In this document: piece after piece, positions 54,565 through 62,982 of the stretch | Numbering within the stretch: position 1 is the stretch's first letter | Layout of the letters: each line of letters opens with the position of its first letter | NCBI GenBank assembly: GCA_964537925.1 | Contig: CAZICV010000005.1 | Location: forward strand, 1 to 64,000 | From: SLDF01 sp964537925 | GTDB lineage: Bacteria > Bacteroidota > Bacteroidia > Chitinophagales > Saprospiraceae | Length of the DNA: 64,000 nucleotides | Direction of reading: 5' to 3' | Notes under the pieces: model-generated | Seen by the model: only the letters and a program-made list of their open reading frames with translations | The model's database searches: none | Told to the model about the DNA's origin: nothing | Program-made: the position numbers and the translations under genes

Positions 54565-54906
54565 TCAGATTAGTTTAACTTAAAACTAACCCTCACCCCG
54601 GACACAGCATAACCTGTATCTCGCTTTGATAAAGACCTGAGCGGATGCGAGGAAATAGAGGAAGTCGAGAGTAGAGTTGTGCTTTGTTTCACAGGTGATC
54701 GTTTCCCGATGTATTTTATTGATCAAAGTGCTATTTAGTCTTTTTCTTCTCCCGTAGTGTTGACAGGAAAAACGGTATCAAGATCGGCCATGCTTAATTT
54801 GTACGTCGGCCGTGCAGATACCCCGCCTGCAAAATCTGCCGGGATATGGATGTGGAATGTTTGGAATAAAATAAATTCTCTAACCCTAAAATTGTCGTAG
54901 AACGAA
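54565..54906. other. 342-bp gldK-gldL gap
   Basis: No gene is convincing. A hairpin TTAGTTT-N6-AAACTAA lies at 54570-54589 just after gldK. TTTG and TA-rich stretches near 54860-54890 could form a weak gldL promoter, but none matches well. The gap is longer than the other spacings in the operon. Confidence 0.45.
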
Positions 54907-55503
54907 ATGAGCTTTGTTAAAACAAACACGTTCAAGTACTTCAAAAACTTGATCATCGGATTGGGAGCATCTGTCGTTTTGGTCGGAGCGCTCTTCAAAA
55001 TTCTTTCCTGGCCTTTTGCCAATGAGATGCTTACGGTAGGTCTGCTTACGGAAGCATTCCTCTTTATCATGTTGGGTCTCATTCCGCCTGAGAAAGACTA
55101 CTACTGGGAAAAACTGTATCCCGGACTGGATGATTATCATGCAAACCTGGCTTCTCTCACAGACGGCCCCAAGAAGGCTTCAGGCCCTCGTGCACTGAAT
55201 GGAGAAGTGGTCGAAAGCAATCTGCAAGGCATGCTTACAGAGCTCCAGGCTATGTCAAAAAGCCTTGGTTCGCTCAGAGCGCTCCAGGAAGTGGATTTTG
55301 CCAAGACTGGTGAGCAGATCAAATCCATGAACAACTTCTATGAGAAGATGGCAACTGTTATGGCTGAACTGAACACTACTGTGGAGGATACTAAGCAATA
55401 CAAGGCGCACCTGAACGCGTTGAACAAGAACCTCGACGGTCTGAACAACGTGTATGGAAACATGCTGACTGCTATGACCAACTTGGGACGTCCGAACAAA
55501 TAA
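54907..55503 (+). CDS. gldL: Type IX secretion motor protein GldL (PorL)
   Basis: A 198-residue inner-membrane protein that forms the proton channel of the T9SS/gliding motor with GldM. Two membrane helices (about 15-37 and 42-60: IIGLGASVVLVGALFKILSW and MLTVGLLTEAFLFIMLGL) include the conserved Glu of TEAFLF. The cytoplasmic part is helical (SLRALQEVDFAKTGEQIKSM). Normal length for the family. Confidence 0.95.
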   Translation: MSFVKTNTFKYFKNLIIGLGASVVLVGALFKILSWPFANEMLTVGLLTEAFLFIMLGLIPPEKDYYWEKLYPGLDDYHANLASLTDGPKKASGPRALNGEVVESNLQGMLTELQAMSKSLGSLRALQEVDFAKTGEQIKSMNNFYEKMATVMAELNTTVEDTKQYKAHLNALNKNLDGLNNVYGNMLTAMTNLGRPNK

Positions 55504-55566
55504 CTAGGCCCTGTTCGGACAAAATTGAAGTGTATTTATTCGATTAACTTTTAAAATTAAAGATAC

Positions 55567-57111
55567 ATGTCTATACCCAAGGAGCCGCGGCAGCTGATGA
55601 TCAACCTGATGTATCTGGTGTTGACCGCGCTACTGGCCCTGAACGTATCTGCCGAGATCTTCAACGCATTTAAGCTCGTTGACGACGGTATCAAGCGTTC
55701 AAATAAAGTATTGGACGATGCAAACAGCGGAATACCCGCGGAGGTCAGCCGGCTTGCAAAGAAAGACAGTGATTTGCAGAAATATGCTGATAACGCTGCG
55801 CAAGTACCTGCTGTTTCAGCAGAATTCGTTCAAAAAGTTGAAGAGATCAAGCAATATCTGATCGATAACTCTGGCGGATGGGATGAAGAGCACGATCAAC
55901 CCAAAGGCTATAAGGACAAGGATGTCACTACCCGTTACCTGGTAGGGAAAGATCCCGCTAAGAACGAAGGTAAAGGAGGAGAGCTGGAAAACTGGATCAA
56001 GGAGACTGCGGATAAATTTCTCAGTTTCGTCGACGAGGCCGACAGAGCTGCCTTCTCTGCCAATATTGCATTGAAAGTCGATTCCTCTTATGCGAAGAGT
56101 AAGGACAAGAAGAACTGGGCACACTATAACTTCTTCCAGATGCCGGTTCTGTCTGTCATGCCGATCTTCAGTAAGATCCAGAATGACTGTAAAGCCACAG
56201 AGGCTGCCGTACTGAACTACCTGCTCGGTAAAGTAGGTGGTGAGAGCATCGTTTTTGACAAGTTTGTACTGGTGTCAGCGCCGAAGAAGTCTTATGTGAT
56301 CTCCGGTGAAACATTTGAGACGGAGATCTTCCTGAGCGCAGCGTCAAAGAACCCGGGCAACGTATCCATGTCTATCAATGGTGCGGCTGTTCAGGCTAAG
56401 GACGGAGTAGCACAGTATTCTGCCAAGACATCGGAGACAGGTGTACGTAAGTACTCTGCAAGAGCTGTCCTGACCAACCCGGTGACGGGTGAGCAGACAG
56501 TCGTAGAGAACCAGTTTGAATATGAAGTAGGTCGTCGTTCGGCATCGATCCAGTTGGACAAGATGAACGTGTTCTACATCGGTGTTGACAACCCGATCTC
56601 TGTATCTGCAGCCGGTATCTCCAGTAACGAACTGAAGGTAACCGGTTCAGGAGCAGGTATCAAACTGACTCCCGGCGGTCCCGGTAAATACACGGTGAAC
56701 GTAAGCCAGCCAGGTGAAGCGACTATTTCACTGGCAGGTGGAGGACTCAGCAATACGGTATTCTCTTATCGTGTGAAGCCTATCCCTACACCGGTTGCAA
56801 AACTGGGCCGTCTGGCAGGAGGTAGTATGACTGTCGCCGAATTCAAAGTGCAGCCGGGTCTGATCCCCGTACTGGAGAACTTTGAGTTCGATGCGAGGTG
56901 TACGATAGAAAGCTTCCGGATCGTCCGTCAGCCAAGAAGAGATGACCCTCGCGTTGCCAACAACAACGGTGGTGGTTTCTCAGGAGAGGCTGGCCGCCTG
57001 ATCAACGAGGCTGCACCGGCTGATACGTACTATTTCACTGACGTGAAAGGAAAATGCCCGGGAGACGCCGTTTCCCGACAACTGAATACCCTGGTATTCA
57101 ATATCCGTTAA
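55567..57111 (+). CDS. gldM: Type IX secretion motor protein GldM (PorM)
   Basis: A 514-residue protein with one membrane helix near the N terminus (LMINLMYLVLTALLALNVSAE), the partner of the GldL channel, and a long periplasmic part of several Ig-like domains (helical bundle about 40-220, then repeats such as VVENQFEYEVGRRSASI and KLTPGGPGKYTVNVSQPG). It carries motor torque to GldK/N. Stop is 19 bp before gldN. Confidence 0.95.
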   Translation: MSIPKEPRQLMINLMYLVLTALLALNVSAEIFNAFKLVDDGIKRSNKVLDDANSGIPAEVSRLAKKDSDLQKYADNAAQVPAVSAEFVQKVEEIKQYLIDNSGGWDEEHDQPKGYKDKDVTTRYLVGKDPAKNEGKGGELENWIKETADKFLSFVDEADRAAFSANIALKVDSSYAKSKDKKNWAHYNFFQMPVLSVMPIFSKIQNDCKATEAAVLNYLLGKVGGESIVFDKFVLVSAPKKSYVISGETFETEIFLSAASKNPGNVSMSINGAAVQAKDGVAQYSAKTSETGVRKYSARAVLTNPVTGEQTVVENQFEYEVGRRSASIQLDKMNVFYIGVDNPISVSAAGISSNELKVTGSGAGIKLTPGGPGKYTVNVSQPGEATISLAGGGLSNTVFSYRVKPIPTPVAKLGRLAGGSMTVAEFKVQPGLIPVLENFEFDARCTIESFRIVRQPRRDDPRVANNNGGGFSGEAGRLINEAAPADTYYFTDVKGKCPGDAVSRQLNTLVFNIR

Positions 57112-57130
57112 GTTTTAAATTCATCTAGTC

Positions 57131-58033
57131 ATGAAAAAATTGAGCTTGCTGGTACTTCTGATGTTGGTCTTCGGCTTCCAGGTCCGTGTGATGGCCCAGG
57201 TTCCCGAAGATATAATCACGGAATCCAGTGATCCGGACGATATGTTCCTCGATGAGGATTCAGCTCCTATCGATGACGTGATCGAAAAGCGCCTCATGCA
57301 GGAAAGGTTGATCCTTCCATACGATCAACCGCGCGAGGTGGATATTTTCTGGGAGAAGAGACTCTGGAGAGTTATCGATGTGAGGGAGAAGATGAACCAG
57401 TCTTTTGTCTATCCGGAGGGCTCTTTTTTCGATGTGATCAAAGAGGCTATCGTAGCAGGCAAATTGCGTGCGTTTGACGACGAGAAATTCAAGGTCCGCC
57501 TTTCTCCGGCAGAACTGGAGTCCCGTTTTGTCAAGAACGATACGGTCATGGTCCCTCTGCTGGATGATCCGGATAATTTTGAGCTGAAAGTTACTTCCGA
57601 CACAATAGCGAGATACACCAGTATCAAGCAGTATCGGGTAAAGGAAGTATGGTACTTTGATTCTGAAGCTTCAGAGCTGCGTGTGCGTATTCTTGGCATA
57701 GCTCCTCTGTTTACAGAGACAATCTACGACGACTTCGGTAATGCTACCGAGCTTCAGCCTCGTGCCCTCTTCTGGCTTTACTACCCTGACTGCAGAGAGA
57801 CCTTTGCACGTGCATGGGCGTTCAATCCAATGAATGACGCGAGTCCGTTGAGCTGGGATGATATTTTCCAGATGAGATTTTTCTCTTCTTTTATCATCAA
57901 GGCTTCCAACGTTCAGGACTTCCGTCTGGTTGACTTCCCGTCACTGAAGGACAATGGTGTAGACCTGTTGCTGGAGTCTGAAAAGATCAAACAAGAGATT
58001 TTCAACTTTGAGCATGACCTCTGGTCTTATTGA
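57131..58033 (+). CDS. gldN: Type IX secretion protein GldN (PorN)
   Basis: A 300-residue periplasmic protein that forms a ring with GldK under the outer membrane. The signal peptide MKKLSLLVLLMLVFGFQVRVMAQ is clear. The core shows VDIFWEKRLWRVIDVREKMNQSF, FFDVIKEAIVAGKLRAFDDEKF and the WYFDSEASELRVRILGIAPL block typical of GldN. Last gene of the operon, followed by a strong terminator. Confidence 0.95.
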   Translation: MKKLSLLVLLMLVFGFQVRVMAQVPEDIITESSDPDDMFLDEDSAPIDDVIEKRLMQERLILPYDQPREVDIFWEKRLWRVIDVREKMNQSFVYPEGSFFDVIKEAIVAGKLRAFDDEKFKVRLSPAELESRFVKNDTVMVPLLDDPDNFELKVTSDTIARYTSIKQYRVKEVWYFDSEASELRVRILGIAPLFTETIYDDFGNATELQPRALFWLYYPDCRETFARAWAFNPMNDASPLSWDDIFQMRFFSSFIIKASNVQDFRLVDFPSLKDNGVDLLLESEKIKQEIFNFEHDLWSY

Positions 58034-58065
58034 ATCTGCTGACTGAATCAGTCATGTAAATATCA

Positions 58066-58100
58066 GGGGCCCGTAATCGAGTATTACGGGCCCCTTTTTT
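58066..58100 (+). terminator. Strong Rho-independent terminator after gldN
   Basis: A perfect 12-bp stem GGGGCCCGTAAT / ATTACGGGCCCC with a 5-nt loop (58078-58082) and six T residues. It ends the gldKLMN transcript. Confidence 0.92.
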
Positions 58101-58200
58101 GTGCCCGGGCGGGAGCATTTTCCAGCGGTGCTGGCAGGGCAGTATGGTGCGGAGAGAATGTCTGTAAGGGTGGACGTACAGGGATAATTAAATAGAATCA

Positions 58201-58208
58201 TAACTTTG
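58201..58208 (+). promoter_or_regulatory. -7 promoter element TAACTTTG close to a lipoprotein start
   Basis: A full match to TAnnTTTG, 13 nt before the ATG at 58222. The leader would be only a few nt. No -33 partner stands out. Confidence 0.4.
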
Positions 58209-58221
58209 GCGTTTATTGCAC

Positions 58222-59703
58222 ATGAGACTTTTTTTCAAGATACTGCCAGGTCTTTTTCTGCTGGTGTTGTTGCTGCTCGGCTCCTGCACCAGGGACCGTT
58301 TTTTGACGGACCCCGGGGCTACGCTGGCTTTTTCCACGGATACCTTGCGCTTCGATACTGTCTTTACTGCGAGAGGATCTGCTACAAGGTTGATCAAGGT
58401 GTTTAACCGGTATGACCAGCCGATCCGTATCACACATATTCGTATTGCCGGTGGTACAGCCTCCTCTTTCAGGATCAATGTGGACGGGCTGCCCGGCGAA
58501 GCGAGAGATATAGAGATCGCCCCGGAAGACAGTCTGTATGTTTTTGCGGAGGTGACGGTAGATCCTGACCTGCCGCTGAGCCAGAGTCCTTTCGTGATCA
58601 CGGATTCGCTGTTATTCACCCTCAACGGAAGGGAGCAGCGTGTCGTACTTGAGGCGTGGGGGCAAAATGCCAATTATATTCCCAACCGGCATGCACAGGG
58701 TCAACAGGCCTTGCTGACCTGTCAACTGGGCGAGGTGATCTGGGGTGATCCCAAGCCTTATGTGATCTACGGGGTACTGTTGGTTGACAGCTGTACACTC
58801 ACTATACCGGCTGGTACGAAGATATATGTTCACGGTGGTCTCGGCCGGATACCCGGAAGCGGATTCTACAGTGACGGGATACTCTATATGCTTCAGCATG
58901 GCAGACTGCAGGTGCAGGGCAGCGCGGATCAACCTGTGGTGATACAGGGCGATCGTCTTGAACCGGCTTTCCAGGAGTTGCACGGGCAGTGGAGTGGTAT
59001 CAGGTTTGGGAAGGGATCGACAGGCCCGCACAGGATAGAGCACGCAGTCATCAAGAATGCGATCGTAGCGCTGTATGCCGACTCAGCCAGTAACCTGGAG
59101 CTTCGCTCGGTCAGGATCATCAACAGCTCTTCATCGGGCATACTCGGCGTAAGGGCGCGTGTCCAGGCGGTCAATTGCTTGCTCGCGAACAACCTGGGCG
59201 GTGGGGCTACTATGCTTTACGGCGGTGATTACAGTTATACCTACTGCACGATGGCCAATGTAGGACTGTCGAAGGATGTCTTGTTCGCTCAGAATTATAT
59301 CTGCTATGACCCGCCGTTTTGTACGGAAGGAGATATATTCCCGATCAGGCTCCAGGTGACCAATTCCATCCTGAGCAATGGAGGGAAGGATGTACTGAAC
59401 CTGCTCGATGGAGTGCCTGCTGATCCCACGTACTTCCAGTACGCTTTCGATCACACGCTGCTGCGCGTGGAAGATCTTCTCAAACAACCGCGTTTTGCTG
59501 ATTTCATGGGCCGTTGTACTGGTTGTGTGACACATCCCCGCGATACCGCACTGTTTCTTGATCCGGGCAAGTCGGATTATACGCTGGACACCATGTCGGT
59601 CGCCAGGGGTATAGCCAGGTCGTTGCCAGGAGTACAGGTAGATCTCCGCGATCTGCCGCGCAAGAGCGTGCCTGATGCAGGGTGCTATGAGTTTCAGGAC
59701 TGA
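58222..59703 (+). CDS. Large lipoprotein with probable beta-helix
   Basis: A 493-residue lipoprotein from the ATG at 58222 (signal MRLFFKILPGLFLLVLLLLGS, lipidation Cys22). A TTG at 58216 is less likely given the -7 element. The N-terminal part (about 30-150) looks like an Ig-like domain; the middle (about 170-420) has repeats such as SLRSVRIINSSSSGILGVRARVQ-like segments of a right-handed parallel beta-helix (LELRSVRIINSSS, VQAVNCLLANNLGGG). Family not named. Its 3' end overlaps the convergent MFS gene by 10 nt. Confidence 0.7.
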   Translation: MRLFFKILPGLFLLVLLLLGSCTRDRFLTDPGATLAFSTDTLRFDTVFTARGSATRLIKVFNRYDQPIRITHIRIAGGTASSFRINVDGLPGEARDIEIAPEDSLYVFAEVTVDPDLPLSQSPFVITDSLLFTLNGREQRVVLEAWGQNANYIPNRHAQGQQALLTCQLGEVIWGDPKPYVIYGVLLVDSCTLTIPAGTKIYVHGGLGRIPGSGFYSDGILYMLQHGRLQVQGSADQPVVIQGDRLEPAFQELHGQWSGIRFGKGSTGPHRIEHAVIKNAIVALYADSASNLELRSVRIINSSSSGILGVRARVQAVNCLLANNLGGGATMLYGGDYSYTYCTMANVGLSKDVLFAQNYICYDPPFCTEGDIFPIRLQVTNSILSNGGKDVLNLLDGVPADPTYFQYAFDHTLLRVEDLLKQPRFADFMGRCTGCVTHPRDTALFLDPGKSDYTLDTMSVARGIARSLPGVQVDLRDLPRKSVPDAGCYEFQD

Positions 59704-61013
59704 GTGATTGTAACTGGCCCGGGCGACTGTTTTTTCCTGAGATGTACTGTGCTGAGTATGAGGATACCCGCGACAAAGAAAAGCGCGAGGACGAGCGTGC
59801 TGTTGCGCATATTGCCGGTAAGCTCAGACACAAGCCCGAATATGAATGTACCGAGCACGATCCCCAGTTTTTCAAAGACGTCGTAAAAGCTGAAGTAGGA
59901 GGTGGCGTCTTTGGGGTATGTCTCTATCAGTTTAGCATAGCTCGAGCGGGACAGTGACTGGATCCCTCCGAGCACCAAACCTACGGCGCCGGCCAGCGCA
60001 TAAAAACTGGCTTTTTCTGTGACAAAATAAGCGCCGATGCAGATCAGCAGCCAGATGACAAGCTGTGCCAGCAGTGCATTTTTATTGCCGATCCGACCGG
60101 ACAGGAAGGCAAAAAGAAATGCTCCGCCAATCGCGACGACCTGGATGATCAGGATAAGCACGATCAACTCCGCCGAATGAAACTCCATTTCATTCTCGGC
60201 AAAGGTAGCCGCGAGCAGGATCACCGTCTGAACTCCCAGGCTATAACAAAAGAAAGCCATGAGAAACCTCTGAATATGCCTGCGCTGCCTGAGGTGCCGC
60301 CAGACCTTGCGGATACGTGCATAGCCCATCGTAAGCGCCCTGCGTGGAAATCTTGCTCCGCTATCGGCAGGTAGGCGCCTGAAAGTAACCTGTGACAAAG
60401 CGAACCACCAGACTCCGACGCTGAGAAAACTGATGCGGGAAGGAAGGCCGGCATCTTGAGCGCCGATCCAGTGCGGATTCAGGATCAATGCCAGGTTGGC
60501 CAGCAGGAGGAGGACACTACCGGCATAGCCGTAGGCAAAGCCCGTCGCGCTCAGCCGGTCAAAGCGGTCGCGCGTGGCAATCAGCGGCATATAGGCGTTG
60601 TAAAATACCAGGCATCCTGCAAAGCCTATCAGCGAAACTGCGAAAGCACCTGTGCCCAGGTACAACTGTTCCATCCCTTCGAAGAAGAAAAGCGCCACGC
60701 ATGCCATGCTGCCCAGCGTGGTAAAGAGCTTCAGGAAGAACTTCTTGCGACTGCCGTAGTCCGCTATACCTGACAACAACGGAGACAATAAGGCGACCAG
60801 CAGGTAGGATATGGATATGCAATAGGGATAAAGCGTACTGTTGGCCATCCGGATACCGAGAAAACTCAGTTCTGCATCCGTAACGTTCACAAAATAAGCC
60901 GGGAATATTGCGGCAGTGAGTACAAGAGCGTGCGCCGAATTGGCTGCATCGAACAGCGCCCAGCCCCGTAGTGTGCGTGGATTGTTGAGCTGAGTACCGG
61001 CAGTGGAGGACAT
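59694..61013 (-). CDS. MFS transporter, UMF1 family
   Basis: A 439-residue twelve-helix transporter related to UMF1/Atg22-like MFS proteins, which have been linked to amino-acid or drug efflux. The opening GWALFDAANSAHALVLTAAIFPAYF and the SGIADYGSRKKFFL loop fit the family; a late GGIQSLSRSSYAKLI loop is also typical. Substrate unknown. Convergent with the lipoprotein (10-nt overlap) and divergent from rimK. Confidence 0.85.
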   Translation of the reverse strand: MSSTAGTQLNNPRTLRGWALFDAANSAHALVLTAAIFPAYFVNVTDAELSFLGIRMANSTLYPYCISISYLLVALLSPLLSGIADYGSRKKFFLKLFTTLGSMACVALFFFEGMEQLYLGTGAFAVSLIGFAGCLVFYNAYMPLIATRDRFDRLSATGFAYGYAGSVLLLLANLALILNPHWIGAQDAGLPSRISFLSVGVWWFALSQVTFRRLPADSGARFPRRALTMGYARIRKVWRHLRQRRHIQRFLMAFFCYSLGVQTVILLAATFAENEMEFHSAELIVLILIIQVVAIGGAFLFAFLSGRIGNKNALLAQLVIWLLICIGAYFVTEKASFYALAGAVGLVLGGIQSLSRSSYAKLIETYPKDATSYFSFYDVFEKLGIVLGTFIFGLVSELTGNMRNSTLVLALFFVAGILILSTVHLRKKQSPGPVTITQS

Positions 61014-61112
61014 AGATCCTATTTGGGATAAAGATTCAAACTTGGCGCAGCATAACCAATAAAATACCTATTTTTCTGCAACAGCCCCCAAATGGTGCTG
61101 CCACACGCACGA

Positions 61113-62003
61113 ATGAACATTGTTGTACTTTCCAGGAACGCCAACCTCTATTCTACGCAGAGTATTGTGCAAGCATGCCGTCGGAGCCGGCACCAGGTAA
61201 TGGTCCTGGATCACCAGCGATTCGACCTGGTCGTGGAGAATGGTGCGCTGGATCTCTACTACAACAATTACCGTATCCGCGAGGTAGACGCCATCATACC
61301 GCGTATCGGCGCTACGGCCACCACATACGGGGCAGCCGTAGTAAGACAGTTTGAGCTGATGGGCGTATATACCGCAACGATGTCCGAAGCGCTTCTGCGC
61401 GCACGCGACAAATTCAAGTGTATGCAATACCTGGCATCCGCCGGTATTGCGGTCCCCAAGACCATGCTGGCCAACCTGCATGATTTTCCCGAGCAGACGC
61501 TCAAAGAGCAATTTGAACAACCGCTCATCGTCAAGATGAAGGAAAGTACCCATGGCCTGGGGGTGATCTTGTCTGAAAATCACAAGAATGCCCAGGCTAC
61601 GCTGGAAGCATTTCACAGGCTGGGACAGGAGACTTTGTTGCAGGAGTTTATCAAAGAGGCAAGCGGCAGCGATATCAGGGCTTTTGTCGTGGACGGGGAG
61701 ATTGTAGGCGCTATGAGGAGGCAGGCCGCCGAAGGTGACTTCCGTTCCAATCTTCACCGGGGAGGCAGGTCTTATCTCGAGACACTGAGCGACGAGGAGG
61801 AGTCTATCGCGCTGAAGGCTGCGGAGATCCTTGGATTGTCGGTGGCCGGGGTAGATATCCTGCGGGCGGCATCGGGGCCGATGGTGCTCGAGGTCAACGC
61901 ATCGCCGGGGCTGGAGGGTATAGAGACAACCACGAGGGTGGATATAGCAGGTAGTATCGTCCGGCTGATCGAGCGCAAGGCCAGGCCGGGCGGTTATTCC
62001 TGA
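61113..62003 (+). CDS. rimK: RimK-like ATP-grasp glutamate ligase
   Basis: A 296-residue ATP-grasp ligase like RimK, which adds glutamates to the C terminus of ribosomal protein S6 or makes poly-glutamate. The start at 61113 (MNIVVLSRN) fits the family better than the ATG at 61092. Motifs: PRIGATATTYGAAVVRQFELMG, RARDKFKCMQYLASAGI, the ATP-grasp LIVKMKESTHGLGV, and VLEVNASPGLEGIE. Followed after 16 bp by an aspartoacylase-like gene. Confidence 0.88.
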   Translation: MNIVVLSRNANLYSTQSIVQACRRSRHQVMVLDHQRFDLVVENGALDLYYNNYRIREVDAIIPRIGATATTYGAAVVRQFELMGVYTATMSEALLRARDKFKCMQYLASAGIAVPKTMLANLHDFPEQTLKEQFEQPLIVKMKESTHGLGVILSENHKNAQATLEAFHRLGQETLLQEFIKEASGSDIRAFVVDGEIVGAMRRQAAEGDFRSNLHRGGRSYLETLSDEEESIALKAAEILGLSVAGVDILRAASGPMVLEVNASPGLEGIETTTRVDIAGSIVRLIERKARPGGYS

Positions 62004-62019
62004 AACTGTCAGGTAAACA

Positions 62020-62964
62020 ATGGATAATAAAGAACTGGTCATCAACAATATTTCGATCCCGCCGGGTGAGAAACAGATCGTCACACTGGCTGTAGGCAAA
62101 TTGCCGTTGGGTCAGCGCATCGGGGTGAAAGCATATATATACCGGGCGCTCGCGCCAGGGCCTGTAGTGCTTTTCATGGGGGGATTGCACGGTGATGAGA
62201 TCAACGGTGTAGAGACGCTCAAGCGGGAGATCATCTACGGGACATTTGACGCGCTGCAGGCTGGTACGATCATCGCCATACCCTTGCTCAATGTCTACGG
62301 CTTCCTGAATTTCTCCCGTGACCTGCCCGACGGAAAAGATGTCAACCGCAGTTTTCCGGGCAACAGCCGTGGATCGCTGGCTTCGCGCATTGCCAATGTG
62401 ATCACCAAAAAAATACTTCCTCTGATTGACTTCGGGATCGACCTGCATACAGGCGCGGCGCTCCGGTACAATTATCCCCAGATCCGGTACAATGCGGGCG
62501 ACCCCCGGAGTAAGGAGCTGGCCGAGGTATTCAATCCGCCTGTCATGTTTCCACAGGCGACGATCTCCAAGTCCCTCCGAAAGATCGCCCGCAATATGCA
62601 AAAACCGATCCTCGTCTTCGAAGGCGGTGAATCTCTTCGCCTGGATGAGTATGTCATCAAAGTAGCGCTGAGGGGGATACTTAATATACTCGTACACCAC
62701 GGGATGTTGCCAGGTGACCTGACCCGAAGCGAAGCGCTTCACTTCGGTCATACCGCCTGGATCCGGGCTTCGGCGGCAGGTATTTTCGTTCCGTTCAAAC
62801 AGTCCGGCGAATACCTGGAAAAGGGGACGCCCATAGGCAATATATGCGACCCTTTCGGCGATCAAATGGCAATAGTCACTGCCAGTCGCAGCGGCTTTGT
62901 CATAGGACACAACAATACGGCAGTCGTCAACCAGGGCGATGCGCTATTTCATGTGGCCTACTAA
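62020..62964 (+). CDS. Succinylglutamate desuccinylase/aspartoacylase family protein
   Basis: A 314-residue zinc amidase. The zinc site is in GGLHGDEINGVE (His and Glu) with a later His in DLHTG; a C-terminal beta part (ASAAGIFVPFKQSGEYLEKGTPIG) is as in AstE/ASPA relatives. Family members cleave N-acyl amino acids. Downstream of rimK by 16 bp, so it may cut a glutamyl product of RimK; that is inference from gene pairing seen in other bacteria. Confidence 0.87.
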   Translation: MDNKELVINNISIPPGEKQIVTLAVGKLPLGQRIGVKAYIYRALAPGPVVLFMGGLHGDEINGVETLKREIIYGTFDALQAGTIIAIPLLNVYGFLNFSRDLPDGKDVNRSFPGNSRGSLASRIANVITKKILPLIDFGIDLHTGAALRYNYPQIRYNAGDPRSKELAEVFNPPVMFPQATISKSLRKIARNMQKPILVFEGGESLRLDEYVIKVALRGILNILVHHGMLPGDLTRSEALHFGHTAWIRASAAGIFVPFKQSGEYLEKGTPIGNICDPFGDQMAIVTASRSGFVIGHNNTAVVNQGDALFHVAY

Positions 62965-62982
62965 CCTGAACCGGATGGTAAT

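Noticed and set aside
61068..62910. Two long minus-strand frames opposite rimK and the aspartoacylase
   Set aside because: Shadows of two well-supported genes; both run across the real gene boundaries.
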